Shown piece by piece: positions 7,173-14,687 of a DNA stretch of 32,585 bases (positions are counted from its first letter, which is position 1; each line of letters begins with the position of its first letter). The stretch covers positions 1-32,585 of the forward strand of contig DASSXJ010000129.1 in NCBI GenBank assembly GCA_035703895.1. The letters run 5' to 3'. Origin of the DNA: a bacterium. GTDB lineage: Bacteria > Sysuimicrobiota > Sysuimicrobiia > Sysuimicrobiales > Segetimicrobiaceae. A model generated the notes under the pieces. It had not been told where the DNA came from, searched no databases, and was given only the letters and a program-made list of their open reading frames with translations. The position numbers and the translations under genes are program-made.

Positions 7173-8470
7173 CCGGTGCCCGAGCCCTCGCGGACCGCTT
7201 TGCGGCGGAGGAGATCGATCCCACCGCCGAGCTTGCGGGGCCCGTATTTCTCGAGCAGCAGGTCGATGAGGTGATCGATGGTCACGATCCCCACCATGCG
7301 GCCGTCCTCTTCCACCACGGGGACCGCCAGCAGGTCGTACTTGACGAGCGCGCCGGCGACATCCTCGGCGCTGGTGTTCGCCCCGACCGTCACCACATCG
7401 GTGCGCATGAGTTGGGAGATCGGGGTCTCCGGCGGCGAGATGAGGAGCGCGCGGATCGAGAGCACGCCCACGAGGTGGCCGTGCTCGTTGACGACATACA
7501 AGTAATAGATCGTCTCGGAGTCGGGCTTGGACTCCCGCAGGCGCGCGATGACCTGCTCGACGGTCATCGCCACCGGCAGGGCGATGAACTCGGTGGTCAT
7601 CTTGCCCGCCGCGGTTTCGGGCTCGTATTGAAGGAGCTCCCGGACCTCCTCGGCCGCGCCGGCCTCCATCAAGGAGATCAGCTCTTCGGCGCGTTCCTCG
7701 GGCAATTCCCCGAGGACGTCGGCGGCCTCGTCCGGTCTCATCTCCTCCAAGATGTCGGAGGCCCGCTCGCTCGGCAGTTCCTGGATCACGGTGGCCTGGA
7801 CCTCGGGCTCTGCCTCCTCGAGGACGTCGGCCGCGTCCTCATCGGGCAGCGCCGTCATCACCTCGACCCGCTCGTCCCGATCCAAGTCCTCCAGGAGCTC
7901 TGCCAGGTCCGCCGGATGGATATCCTTCAGTTTCTCCCGGGAGATGCTGAGCTTGAGCGGGGTCATCGTGCCCCCCAGCACCGCCACCAGGTTCCACGGG
8001 ATCACGCGCGAAGGCAATGGCCGGCCGACACGCTCGAGCGCGCGGCACACAAACGGCTCGAGCCCGAGCCGCCGCAGCAGCGATCTGGTGCCGACGTCCG
8101 CGCCGATCACGCGGACCTCGTTGCCGACCTGGCGCAGCTCCAGGTCGTTGACCCGGACCACCTTGATGTCGTCGGTATCCACGACCTGCGTGTCGAGGAT
8201 GTCCTCGCGGAGGAGGATCTCGTCGGGCTGAAGCGGCCTCGGGGCCAAGCTGGGCCGCTCGACGCGCAGCCGGATCCCGGCGGCGGTGAACTCCGAGACG
8301 GCGCTCCAGGGGATGACCGCGACGCGGCTGCGGTCGCCGTTTAAGAGGATGCCGGTGATCCGCGGAAATTTCTCGGCCCCATGGTAAATGATGAGATCGG
8401 CGATGGTGTCAAACGCCTCCCCGGCCGCGTCATAGACGGGTTTCCCGATGATTCCGCTGAGGTACAGCAT
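7169..8470 (-). CDS. PRC-barrel / MgtE N-terminal domain / CBS-pair regulatory protein
   Basis: A soluble 433-residue protein. Residues about 1-75 and 88-165 are two PRC-barrel-like beta domains, each with a matching motif (VIPWSAV at 52-58, VIPWNLV at 156-162). Residues about 182-285 are the acidic superhelical MgtE intracellular N domain, full of repeats like LPDEDAADVLEE and MRPDEAADVLGELPEERA, ending in the hallmark YEPETAAGKMTTEFIALP. Residues about 300-405 are a CBS pair. The Mg2+-channel transmembrane domain of MgtE is absent: the protein ends at GSGTG after a basic segment. In MgtE these domains bind Mg2+ and close the pore. Here they are co-translated (ATGA) with the Nramp-type permease downstream, so gating that permease is the obvious hypothesis. 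The start has only a weak ribosome-binding site. Confidence 0.85.
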   Translation of the reverse strand: MLYLSGIIGKPVYDAAGEAFDTIADLIIYHGAEKFPRITGILLNGDRSRVAVIPWSAVSEFTAAGIRLRVERPSLAPRPLQPDEILLREDILDTQVVDTDDIKVVRVNDLELRQVGNEVRVIGADVGTRSLLRRLGLEPFVCRALERVGRPLPSRVIPWNLVAVLGGTMTPLKLSISREKLKDIHPADLAELLEDLDRDERVEVMTALPDEDAADVLEEAEPEVQATVIQELPSERASDILEEMRPDEAADVLGELPEERAEELISLMEAGAAEEVRELLQYEPETAAGKMTTEFIALPVAMTVEQVIARLRESKPDSETIYYLYVVNEHGHLVGVLSIRALLISPPETPISQLMRTDVVTVGANTSAEDVAGALVKYDLLAVPVVEEDGRMVGIVTIDHLIDLLLEKYGPRKLGGGIDLLRRKAVREGSGTG

Positions 8471-8525
8471 GGCAGGTGCAGATTCCGCTTCCGCGCACGC
8501 TCTCCTGCCGGATCCACAGAGATTT

Positions 8526-8547
8526 CATCCTCGACAACGCGAGGATG
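8526..8547. promoter_or_regulatory. Inverted repeat overlapping a promoter -35 (candidate operator)
   Basis: A perfect 8-base inverted repeat, CATCCTCG - 6 bases - CGAGGATG, lies in the 99-base gap between the divergent MgtE-like and inositol-monophosphatase-like genes. It covers the candidate -35 hexamer (8531-8536) of the plus-strand promoter, so a bound dimeric repressor would block it. As RNA read in the minus direction it would form a hairpin about 56 nt before the MgtE-like start. It is too short for the known Mg2+ riboswitch classes. Confidence 0.5.
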
Positions 8548-8559
8548 GGTGCGTATAGT
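8531..8559 (+). promoter_or_regulatory. Candidate sigma-70-type promoter for the inositol-monophosphatase-like gene, leaderless
   Basis: TCGACA (8531-8536, five of six matches to TTGACA) and TATAGT (8554-8559, five of six to TATAAT) are separated by exactly 17 bases. Transcription would start about 8566, only a few bases before the ATG at 8570, so the mRNA would be leaderless or nearly so. This agrees with the lack of a Shine-Dalgarno sequence before that ATG. Confidence 0.55.
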
Positions 8560-8569
8560 GGCGTGTAGC

Positions 8570-9412
8570 ATGCCGGTCCTCTCCCCACACACGATGGCCG
8601 CGCTCCGTGCCGCGTGCGCCGCCGCGGAGATCCACCGCGCCTTCTTCGGCAACGTGGCCAGGGTCGAGTATAAGGGCAAGAACGATCCCGTCACCGAGGC
8701 GGACCGCGCCGCGGAGGCCGCGATCATCCGGATCATCCGCGACGCCTACCCCGATCACGGGTTTCTCGGCGAGGAAGGCGGACGGCAGGGCGGCGGGCCG
8801 TACACCTGGCTCGTCGACCCGCTGGACGGCACCTTCAACTACGCCCACGCGATCCCGTGGTTCGCGGTGAGCATCGCCCTCGAACACGAAGGACGCATCC
8901 AGGCGGGCGTCATTATGCACACGATGCTGGGTGAGGTCTACGTCGCGGAGGCGGGCCTCGGCGCGTGGGCCGCCTCGCTGCGAGAGTTGCCGGCGGCACC
9001 ATCCGGACCGGGAGATCTCGCGCTGTGGCGCCGGCTGCGGGTTCGGAGCACGGCGCGGCTCGACGGGGCGACGCTGTCGACCGGATTCCCAAACAGCGTC
9101 GCGGAGGACCGGCTCAACCTCGACCACTTCACCAACCTCGTGCTCAGGGCGGCAAAGATCCGCGCCATGGGCTCGGCCGCGCTGGGCCTGGCCGCCATCG
9201 CGCTCGGGCAAACGGAGGGCTACTGGGAACTCGGCCCGAGCGCGTGGGACTTCGCCGCCGGGGCGCTGCTCGTCGAAGAAGCCGGCGGCCGGGTCAGCGA
9301 CCTGAGAGGCCGGCGGCTCGATCCGTACCGCCACCAGATCCTGGCGACCAACGGCGTGATCCACGACGAGGTGGTCGCGGTCCTCGCCATGGGGCGAAGC
9401 GGGCTGGACTAA
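8570..9412 (+). CDS. Inositol monophosphatase family phosphatase
   Basis: A 280-residue Mg2+-dependent, Li+-sensitive-type phosphatase fold, full length for the family. Metal ligands are visible in FLGEEGG (65-71) and in the signature WLVDPLDGTFNYAH (80-93), with the C-terminal WDFAAGALLVEEAGG motif near 226. KNDPVTEADRAAE at 38-50 is the conserved mobile-loop segment. Substrates in this family include inositol-1-phosphate, histidinol phosphate, fructose-1,6-bisphosphate and PAP; the sequence does not decide between them. The ATG at 8570 was chosen because a good promoter places the transcript start right before it; in-frame GTG codons at 8549 and 8558 are alternatives. Its stop overlaps the stop of the convergent ABC permease. 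Confidence 0.88.
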   Translation: MPVLSPHTMAALRAACAAAEIHRAFFGNVARVEYKGKNDPVTEADRAAEAAIIRIIRDAYPDHGFLGEEGGRQGGGPYTWLVDPLDGTFNYAHAIPWFAVSIALEHEGRIQAGVIMHTMLGEVYVAEAGLGAWAASLRELPAAPSGPGDLALWRRLRVRSTARLDGATLSTGFPNSVAEDRLNLDHFTNLVLRAAKIRAMGSAALGLAAIALGQTEGYWELGPSAWDFAAGALLVEEAGGRVSDLRGRRLDPYRHQILATNGVIHDEVVAVLAMGRSGLD

Positions 9413-10899
9413 GGCGCGAGCTCGGCAAGCTTCCCGTGCTGCAGGCGCACGAACAACCCCGCCACCGCCACCTGGATGCCCAACCCCGCGAGCCAGAGCG
9501 CCCATCCGGCCTCCCACGCCGCCGGGCTGAGGCTCAGCACCATGGGCGGGAGGAACACGCCGGCCGTCGCGAGGCCGGCCGGATCGCCGGACGTCCAAGC
9601 ATGGAGGGTGGTCACGAGGACCCCTGCGCAGGTGTAGAACACCGCGAGGTAGAGCATCCCCTGCCGAATCGGCCGGCCGCGGCCCCGGACGAGATTCATC
9701 CATTGAAGGAAGAGCAGATCCCGGGTGAGCCAAACCGCGATGACTGCGACCCGAAAGAGCACCAGCGCGAGATTCCACTCCGCATCCGGCGGGCGGATCA
9801 CCTGAACAATCGCCACGGGCACGAGCCCGGCCACGATCGATCCGCCGAAGACGTACGGAGCCGGCCACAGGGCGGCGGCCCACCCGCCGGCCCTCGCGCT
9901 CTGCGCGCGCAGCCGGCGTATCGTGTCCCGATTCCTCAGGAGCGCCAGCCCGAGCGCGAAAAAGAGCGCGGCGTTGAGCCCCAGGAACGTGTTGACGGCG
10001 TTGAACGGGGCAAAACTCGACCAGCGGAAGAAGCCGAGGAAGATGAGGTTGATCCAGAGCGCCAGGCCGAGTGATTGGGCCGGGGTGAAGATCTGGTAGA
10101 CGGCCGGGTCCCGCTTGATGTTGCGCACGACCGCGAGCAGGAACCAGCCCGTGAACACCAAGTAGAGTACGACGAGCACGTACACGTGGTGCACGGGCCA
10201 GCCAAACAGGACGTCGATCAGCAACCGAGGGGCGAAGATGACATTGTTCTGCGCGAGCCCCGGGTCCACCGCCCACGACACCTGCGTGGTGATGTCTGAG
10301 GCGACAAGGGGGCTCAGCGAACCGAGATTCAGGACGAAGCCGGTGGCCAAGACCGGCCCGGTCCACAGGGTCAGGAGGATCAGGATCACCCCGAGCGTGG
10401 CCACGCCGCGCTCGACGAGCAGCGAGAGCAGCAAGGCAAAGGCGTGGACCGTCACGGCCCCCAGGATGAGGATGACGTAGCCGGCGAGCACGAAGGGCGG
10501 GCGGGCACCCCCGACGACCGCCCCCACTACCGCGGCCGGCACGAGACAGAGCGCGATGAAATACATAAGCGCGGGGGCCCCCAGCAGTTTGCCCATCGTG
10601 AGCTCCAACGGGCTCAGGCGCGTGACGCGCTGGAAGTCAAAGGTATTCAATTCCTTCTCGCGCTGAACGGCCTGCAGGGCCGCGAACCCGCCCCCCAACA
10701 CGAGGACCATGGCCTGCACCCACAACGCCTGATGCAGGAAATCCACCCCCCACCGAGCACGGTCGATCCCAAGAAAGCGGTAGGATTCCGAGAACCCCAC
10801 GACCAAGGAGAGGACCATGCAGATCGCCGCCACGGCGATCATCCGTTCCCCGCGTAGCTGGGCGCGGACGTTACGGATCAGTTCCGGGTTGGCCCGCAT
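9409..10899 (-). CDS. ABC transporter permease (ABC-2-like), function unknown
   Basis: A 496-residue membrane protein with about ten or more hydrophobic segments. The N-terminal helix is followed by a large non-hydrophobic loop, then QREKELNTFDFQRVTRLSPLE, a pattern seen in ABC-2 permeases where a cytoplasmic helix after the first helices faces the ATPase. Paired hydrophobic helices continue to the C terminus. It starts four bases after the ATPase gene, so the two form one exporter-type ABC system; without a binding protein, import is unlikely. The cargo is unknown. Its TAG (9409-9411) shares bases with the TAA of the convergent phosphatase gene, leaving no room for a separate terminator. Confidence 0.82.
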   Translation of the reverse strand: MRANPELIRNVRAQLRGERMIAVAAICMVLSLVVGFSESYRFLGIDRARWGVDFLHQALWVQAMVLVLGGGFAALQAVQREKELNTFDFQRVTRLSPLELTMGKLLGAPALMYFIALCLVPAAVVGAVVGGARPPFVLAGYVILILGAVTVHAFALLLSLLVERGVATLGVILILLTLWTGPVLATGFVLNLGSLSPLVASDITTQVSWAVDPGLAQNNVIFAPRLLIDVLFGWPVHHVYVLVVLYLVFTGWFLLAVVRNIKRDPAVYQIFTPAQSLGLALWINLIFLGFFRWSSFAPFNAVNTFLGLNAALFFALGLALLRNRDTIRRLRAQSARAGGWAAALWPAPYVFGGSIVAGLVPVAIVQVIRPPDAEWNLALVLFRVAVIAVWLTRDLLFLQWMNLVRGRGRPIRQGMLYLAVFYTCAGVLVTTLHAWTSGDPAGLATAGVFLPPMVLSLSPAAWEAGWALWLAGLGIQVAVAGLFVRLQHGKLAELAP

Positions 10900-10903
10900 C
10901 CCG

Positions 10904-11857
10904 TCACGTGGTCTCGCCGGTGGAGAGGCGTGAGACGACCCGCTCGAGCGTCTCGACGATCTCCTCGACGGCGTAGACGGCGGCGCCTTCCAGCACGAGG
11001 GCTTTCACGATCCCGGCCAGCTCGGTCTCGCCCCCGGCGAACTCGAACCGCACCCCGATCCCATCGGGCGCCACGTTGGAGACCCACGGCTGGGTGCGGA
11101 GCCACGCCTCCAGCGGAAACATCGGAGAGGCGATCTTGACGCGCACCCGGCGGCCGGCGCCGGCGTCGCGGACGATCTGCCCGATCCGGCCGATGCGCAG
11201 CACGCGGCCCTTTTCGATGATCGCCACCCAGGTGCACATCTCCTCGAGATCGGCGAGCAGGTGCGAGGTGATGAACACCGTCTTGCCTCTGCGGTTCAGT
11301 GCTTTGATGAGCGCCTTGAAATCGATCCGGGATTTCGGATCGAGCCCCACCGCCGGCTCGTCCAGGACCAGCACGGGTGGGTCGTGAAGGATCGCCCGGG
11401 CGATCCCGAGGCGCTGTTTCATGCCCCGGGACAACCCGGCGATGAACGCGTCCCGTTTGTCTTCCAGGCTGAGTGTCCGGAGCGCGTCATCGATCCGGCC
11501 GGGGATGGTCGTCTGCGGCATCTTGTAGGCGTGGGCAAAGTAGTCGAGGTATTCCCAGACCTTCAGATCGTCGTAGAGCGAGAAGAAATCGGCGAGGTAG
11601 CCGATGAGGCCCTGCGCGGCCTCGGGGTCCCGCTCCACGTCGATCCCGTGGACCATCACGCGGCCGGAGGTCGGGGCGAGCAGGCCGCAGATCATCTTCA
11701 GCGTGGTGGTTTTGCCTGACCCGTTCGGGCCGACGAGCCCGAAGACCTCGCCCGCTGGGACGCTGAGCGTCAGGCGGTCGGCGGCGACGACCTGCCCCTG
11801 CCCGTCCACTGGAGACGGCAGGTCGTAGATCTTCGAGAGATCCTCGAGCCGAATCGC
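10904..11857 (-). CDS. ABC transporter ATP-binding protein (start uncertain)
   Basis: The nucleotide-binding subunit for the permease gene four bases downstream. Walker A is VGPNGSGKTTTLK, the signature is LSRGMKQRL, Walker B is VLVLDEPAVGLD, and the switch His is in ITSHLL. The Q-loop glutamine is replaced (GYLADFFSLYDDL), a variant I associate with one ABC-2 subgroup. A C-terminal domain of about 80 residues follows. The first standard start codon in frame is GTG at 11809 (301 aa), but conserved strand-1 sequence AIRLEDLSKIYDLPS is encoded upstream of it, to at least 11857. No ATG, GTG or TTG occurs in frame between there and the upstream stop near 11953; only CTG at 11917 and ATT at 11854 are possible. 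The coordinate given marks the conserved sequence, not a proven start. Confidence 0.85.
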   Translation of the reverse strand, partial: AIRLEDLSKIYDLPSPVDGQGQVVAADRLTLSVPAGEVFGLVGPNGSGKTTTLKMICGLLAPTSGRVMVHGIDVERDPEAAQGLIGYLADFFSLYDDLKVWEYLDYFAHAYKMPQTTIPGRIDDALRTLSLEDKRDAFIAGLSRGMKQRLGIARAILHDPPVLVLDEPAVGLDPKSRIDFKALIKALNRRGKTVFITSHLLADLEEMCTWVAIIEKGRVLRIGRIGQIVRDAGAGRRVRVKIASPMFPLEAWLRTQPWVSNVAPDGIGVRFEFAGGETELAGIVKALVLEGAAVYAVEEIVETLERVVSRLSTGETT

Positions 11858-11909
11858 CTCTCCATCCGGCGATCGGGGGTCGTTTGAAGTCTGCCCTGCT
11901 GGCGGAGCG

Positions 11910-13010
11910 CTACTCAGCGGCGATGAGACGGACGTCGCGGGGGAGTTCGCTCAAGCGATGCGCGCCGTCCTTCGCGATGTAGACGATCTCCTCCAACCGC
12001 ACCCCAAACTCGCCGGGAAGATAGATCCCCGGCTCGACCGAGAAGACCATGCCTTCCTCGATCGGCTGCGTATTCAGGTGGGTGACGCTCGGCAGTTCGT
12101 GGCCCGTGAGGCCCAGTCCGTGGCCGACGCGGTGGACAAAGTACCTGCCGTAGCCCGCCCGCTCGATCACCGCCCGCGCCGCAAGATCCACGTCCTTGAG
12201 CAGAGCACCCGGACGTGCGGCCGCCATCCCGGCGGTCACGGCGGCGTCAACGGTCCGGTGGACCTCCACGTACTTCGGCGTAGGGGTCCCGACAAACGCC
12301 ACGCGCGTGATATCGGAGGCGTAACCCTCGAGTCGCCCGGCGAGGTCCATCGTGACCGAGTCACCCGGGCTCAGGGCCCGGGTTCCGGAGTGATGGTGCG
12401 GAAATGCGCCGTTCGGACCGGAAGCGATCGAGGTAAAGAGCACTTCGTCCGAGCCGGATCGCTTGAACGACGCCGCGGCGGCTTCGCCGATCTCCCGCTC
12501 GGTCGCGCCCACTCGGCACGCGGCCCAGGCATCGCGCACGGCCTGGTCGGCGTGCCGGCTGCTCCGCTTCAGCACGTCGATCTCTTCGGCCGACTTCCGC
12601 ATCCTGAGCGGTGCGAGCACGAGCGAGCCGAGCGCGAGCGCCGCGTCCGGATGCGCGCGCTGCAGGGTCAAGACGTAATCCGCCCGCATCGTGTCCGACA
12701 CCGCGATCCGGCGCGGCGACCGGCCCCCCAGGACTTTAGCCGCTCCGGCCAGAGCGTCCGCAGGCCCCTCGGCATCGGTATAGGCGAACGTCGGCAGGGT
12801 CACGTGCTGCGCGGCGTCGGACGCGTTCAGCGACGGCACGACGAACGCCGCGGCGCCGGAGTTCACCAGCAGATAGCATGGGCGCTCGTCGGGGTGCGGC
12901 GCGTAGCCGAGCAGATAGCGCATGTCATCGTCGGGCGAGACCGCGAGCAGATCGATCCCATGCTCGTTCATCAGGCGGCGGGCCGCGACCATTCTGGCTG
13001 CGTAGTCCAT
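11910..13010 (-). CDS. M24 family metallopeptidase (Xaa-Pro peptidase-like)
   Basis: A 366-residue two-domain creatinase/prolidase fold: an N-terminal domain (about 1-135) and a pita-bread catalytic domain. All five metal ligands are present: Asp222 (VTMDLAG), Asp233 (YASDITR), His297 (GHGLGLTGHE), Glu326 (SVEPGIY) and Glu340 (VRLEEIV). It likely cleaves the bond before proline in dipeptides or short peptides in the cytoplasm. Two ATGs lie close together (13016 and 13010); the GGGAGGG ribosome-binding site abuts the first and sits at normal distance from the second, so 13010 is preferred. It is the first gene of a minus-strand group with the ABC exporter genes, and diverges from endonuclease III. 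Confidence 0.9.
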   Translation of the reverse strand: MDYAARMVAARRLMNEHGIDLLAVSPDDDMRYLLGYAPHPDERPCYLLVNSGAAAFVVPSLNASDAAQHVTLPTFAYTDAEGPADALAGAAKVLGGRSPRRIAVSDTMRADYVLTLQRAHPDAALALGSLVLAPLRMRKSAEEIDVLKRSSRHADQAVRDAWAACRVGATEREIGEAAAASFKRSGSDEVLFTSIASGPNGAFPHHHSGTRALSPGDSVTMDLAGRLEGYASDITRVAFVGTPTPKYVEVHRTVDAAVTAGMAAARPGALLKDVDLAARAVIERAGYGRYFVHRVGHGLGLTGHELPSVTHLNTQPIEEGMVFSVEPGIYLPGEFGVRLEEIVYIAKDGAHRLSELPRDVRLIAAE

Positions 13011-13102
13011 AGTCATCCCTCCCAGCGTGTATTCCGCTTTCGTCTGCAAACGTAGACCTCCTTCCGGCGCGGAGCACGAGCCGCCGCCAACCGACCCGCA
13101 AA

Positions 13103-13131
13103 TTGACACCTCCAGAGGCCCACGCTAGAGT
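13103..13131 (+). promoter_or_regulatory. Candidate promoter of the nth-fabI pair, leaderless
   Basis: A perfect TTGACA (13103-13108) and TAGAGT (13126-13131) are separated by 17 bases. The predicted transcript start (about 13138) coincides with GTGATG, so translation would begin at or within three bases of the 5' end. No Shine-Dalgarno is present between the -10 element and the ATG. Confidence 0.6.
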
Positions 13132-13140
13132 GAGCACGTG

Positions 13141-13908
13141 ATGAAGCGCGCGGCCGGCCGGACCGGCACCGGCCTTCCGCCCGAATCGCCGCTCGCCCGG
13201 GCGCGGCGTGCCCAAGCGATCGCCCGGAGGCTCGCCCGCCGGTACCCAGACCCGGCGATCCCGCTCCGCCACTCCTCCCCGTTCCAGTTGTTGATCGCGA
13301 CGATCCTATCGGCCCAAAGCACGGACGCCTTGGTCAACGAGGTGACAAAGACCCTCTTTCAGCGCTACCGCACGCCGGCGGACTTCGCTGGGGCACGCAG
13401 GGAGGACCTCGAGCGGGCGATCCACAGCACGGGATTCTTTCGGTCGAAGGCGCGGGCGATCCAGAACGCCAGCCGTCTGCTCGTCGAACGGTACGATGGA
13501 GAAGTCCCGCGGACGATGGAGGAACTCGTCACATTGGACGGCGTGGGCCGCAAGACGGCCAACGTCGTTCTCAGCGTCTTCGGCGTGCCCGGGATCGTCG
13601 TGGACACCCACGTGCGGCGACTCTCCCGCCGGATGGCGCTCACGCCCCACGACGACCCCGAGAAGATCGAGCGGGATCTGATGGCCCTGCTCCCGCGGGC
13701 GGAGTGGAGCGCGTTCTCGCTGCGCCTGATCTATTTTGGCCGAGAGATCTGCGATGCCCGCCGCCCCCTCTGTCAGACCTGTCCCCTCCGGGACCTCTGC
13801 CCGTCGGCGCGGTACGGCGGAACGCCGCCGTGGATGGGGGCGCGAGGAGCGGGACGCCGGGGAGGGCAGGCGCGGCGTGTGGCCGGACCAGGAAGGAGCG
13901 CGCGATGA
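13141..13908 (+). CDS. nth: Endonuclease III (DNA glycosylase/AP lyase)
   Basis: Removes oxidized pyrimidines from DNA and nicks the abasic site in base excision repair. The 255-residue protein has the helix-hairpin-helix with the catalytic lysine (LDGVGRKTANVVL, Lys138) and the catalytic aspartate (VDTHVRRLSRR, Asp155). A [4Fe-4S] cluster loop with spacing C-X6-C-X2-C-X5-C is formed by Cys204, 211, 214 and 220. LSAQSTD (56-62) is the Nth-specific motif near the N terminus. There is a basic N-terminal extension and a Gly/Arg-rich tail of about 30 residues after the cluster. ATG 13141 is preceded directly by an in-frame GTG (13138), either of which could start a leaderless mRNA. The stop overlaps the fabI start. 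Confidence 0.95.
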   Translation: MKRAAGRTGTGLPPESPLARARRAQAIARRLARRYPDPAIPLRHSSPFQLLIATILSAQSTDALVNEVTKTLFQRYRTPADFAGARREDLERAIHSTGFFRSKARAIQNASRLLVERYDGEVPRTMEELVTLDGVGRKTANVVLSVFGVPGIVVDTHVRRLSRRMALTPHDDPEKIERDLMALLPRAEWSAFSLRLIYFGREICDARRPLCQTCPLRDLCPSARYGGTPPWMGARGAGRRGGQARRVAGPGRSAR

Positions 13909-14675
13909 ACGGACTGCTGGACGGCAAGACGGCGCTCATCATGGGGGTGGCGAACCGGTGGAGCATTGCGTGGGCCGTCTCCCGGGCGTTTGCGCGGGAG
14001 GGCGCGCGCTTGGTCTTCACCTTTCAGGGCGACCGCCAGGAAAAAGACGTGCGGGACCTCGCGGGCACGCTGTCCGGCTCCATCGTCCTTCCCTGCGATG
14101 TGACCCGCGATGAGGAGCTGGCCGCCCTCGCGGCGGCGATCACAGACCACGGCCTCACACTGGACGCGTTCGTGCACAGCATTGCGTTCGCCAACCGGGA
14201 GGATCTCGGCGGCGCGTACATGGATACGTCCCGGGCCGGATTCGCGCTGGCCCTCGACGTGAGCGCGTTCTCGCTCGTCGCCGCGGCGCGCCACCTCACG
14301 CCCGTCCTCACCCCAGGGGCTGGCATCGTCACGCTGACCTACCTCGGGTCCACCCGCGTGATGCCCAACTACAACGTGATGGGCGTCGCGAAGGCGGCGC
14401 TCGAGGCCTCGGTCCGGTACCTCGCCAGCGACCTCGGTCCCCGGGGCGTTCGCGTCAACGCCATCTCCGCCGGACCCATCAAGACCGCTTCGGCCCGGGC
14501 GATCCAGGGATTTAGCCGGATCCTCGACGTGATGGAGGAGCGATCGCCGCTCCGCCGCAACACCGACCCGGCGGAGGTGGCGGACGCGGCGGTCTTCCTC
14601 GCCAGCCCGCTCGCGCGCGGGATCACGGGCGAAGTGCTGTTCGTGGACAACGGCTTCCACATCGTGGGCGTCTGA
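13905..14675 (+). CDS. fabI: Enoyl-[acyl-carrier-protein] reductase, FabI type
   Basis: Catalyses the last, NAD(P)H-dependent step of each fatty-acid elongation cycle. The 256-residue SDR protein has the FabI-type nucleotide motif GVANRWSIAWAVSRAF (14-29), and the active-site Tyr146, Tyr156 and Lys163 in LTYLGSTRVMPNYNVMGVAK, i.e. the Tyr-X6-Lys spacing that separates FabI from ordinary short-chain dehydrogenases. NAISAGPIKT and FVDNGFHI complete the family pattern. The start ATG overlaps the nth TGA by four bases and follows GGAAGGAG, so the gene is translated with nth. Pairing of lipid synthesis with DNA repair appears to be positional rather than functional. Confidence 0.95.
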   Translation: MNGLLDGKTALIMGVANRWSIAWAVSRAFAREGARLVFTFQGDRQEKDVRDLAGTLSGSIVLPCDVTRDEELAALAAAITDHGLTLDAFVHSIAFANREDLGGAYMDTSRAGFALALDVSAFSLVAAARHLTPVLTPGAGIVTLTYLGSTRVMPNYNVMGVAKAALEASVRYLASDLGPRGVRVNAISAGPIKTASARAIQGFSRILDVMEERSPLRRNTDPAEVADAAVFLASPLARGITGEVLFVDNGFHIVGV

Positions 14676-14687
14676 CCCGCTCCGCTG

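Noticed and set aside
5862-7274. 470-codon plus-strand open frame opposite the Nramp gene
   Set aside because: It is an antisense shadow of GC-rich coding DNA: the product is a low-complexity Arg/Asp/His-rich chain with no motif, while the minus strand encodes a full transporter.
7169-8470. Possible full MgtE magnesium channel
   Set aside because: There are no transmembrane segments after the CBS pair; the frame ends 25 residues later and the next gene is an Nramp-type protein.
8525-10366. 613-codon minus-strand open frame
   Set aside because: It spans the antisense of the phosphatase and another frame of the ABC permease, with no coherent domain.
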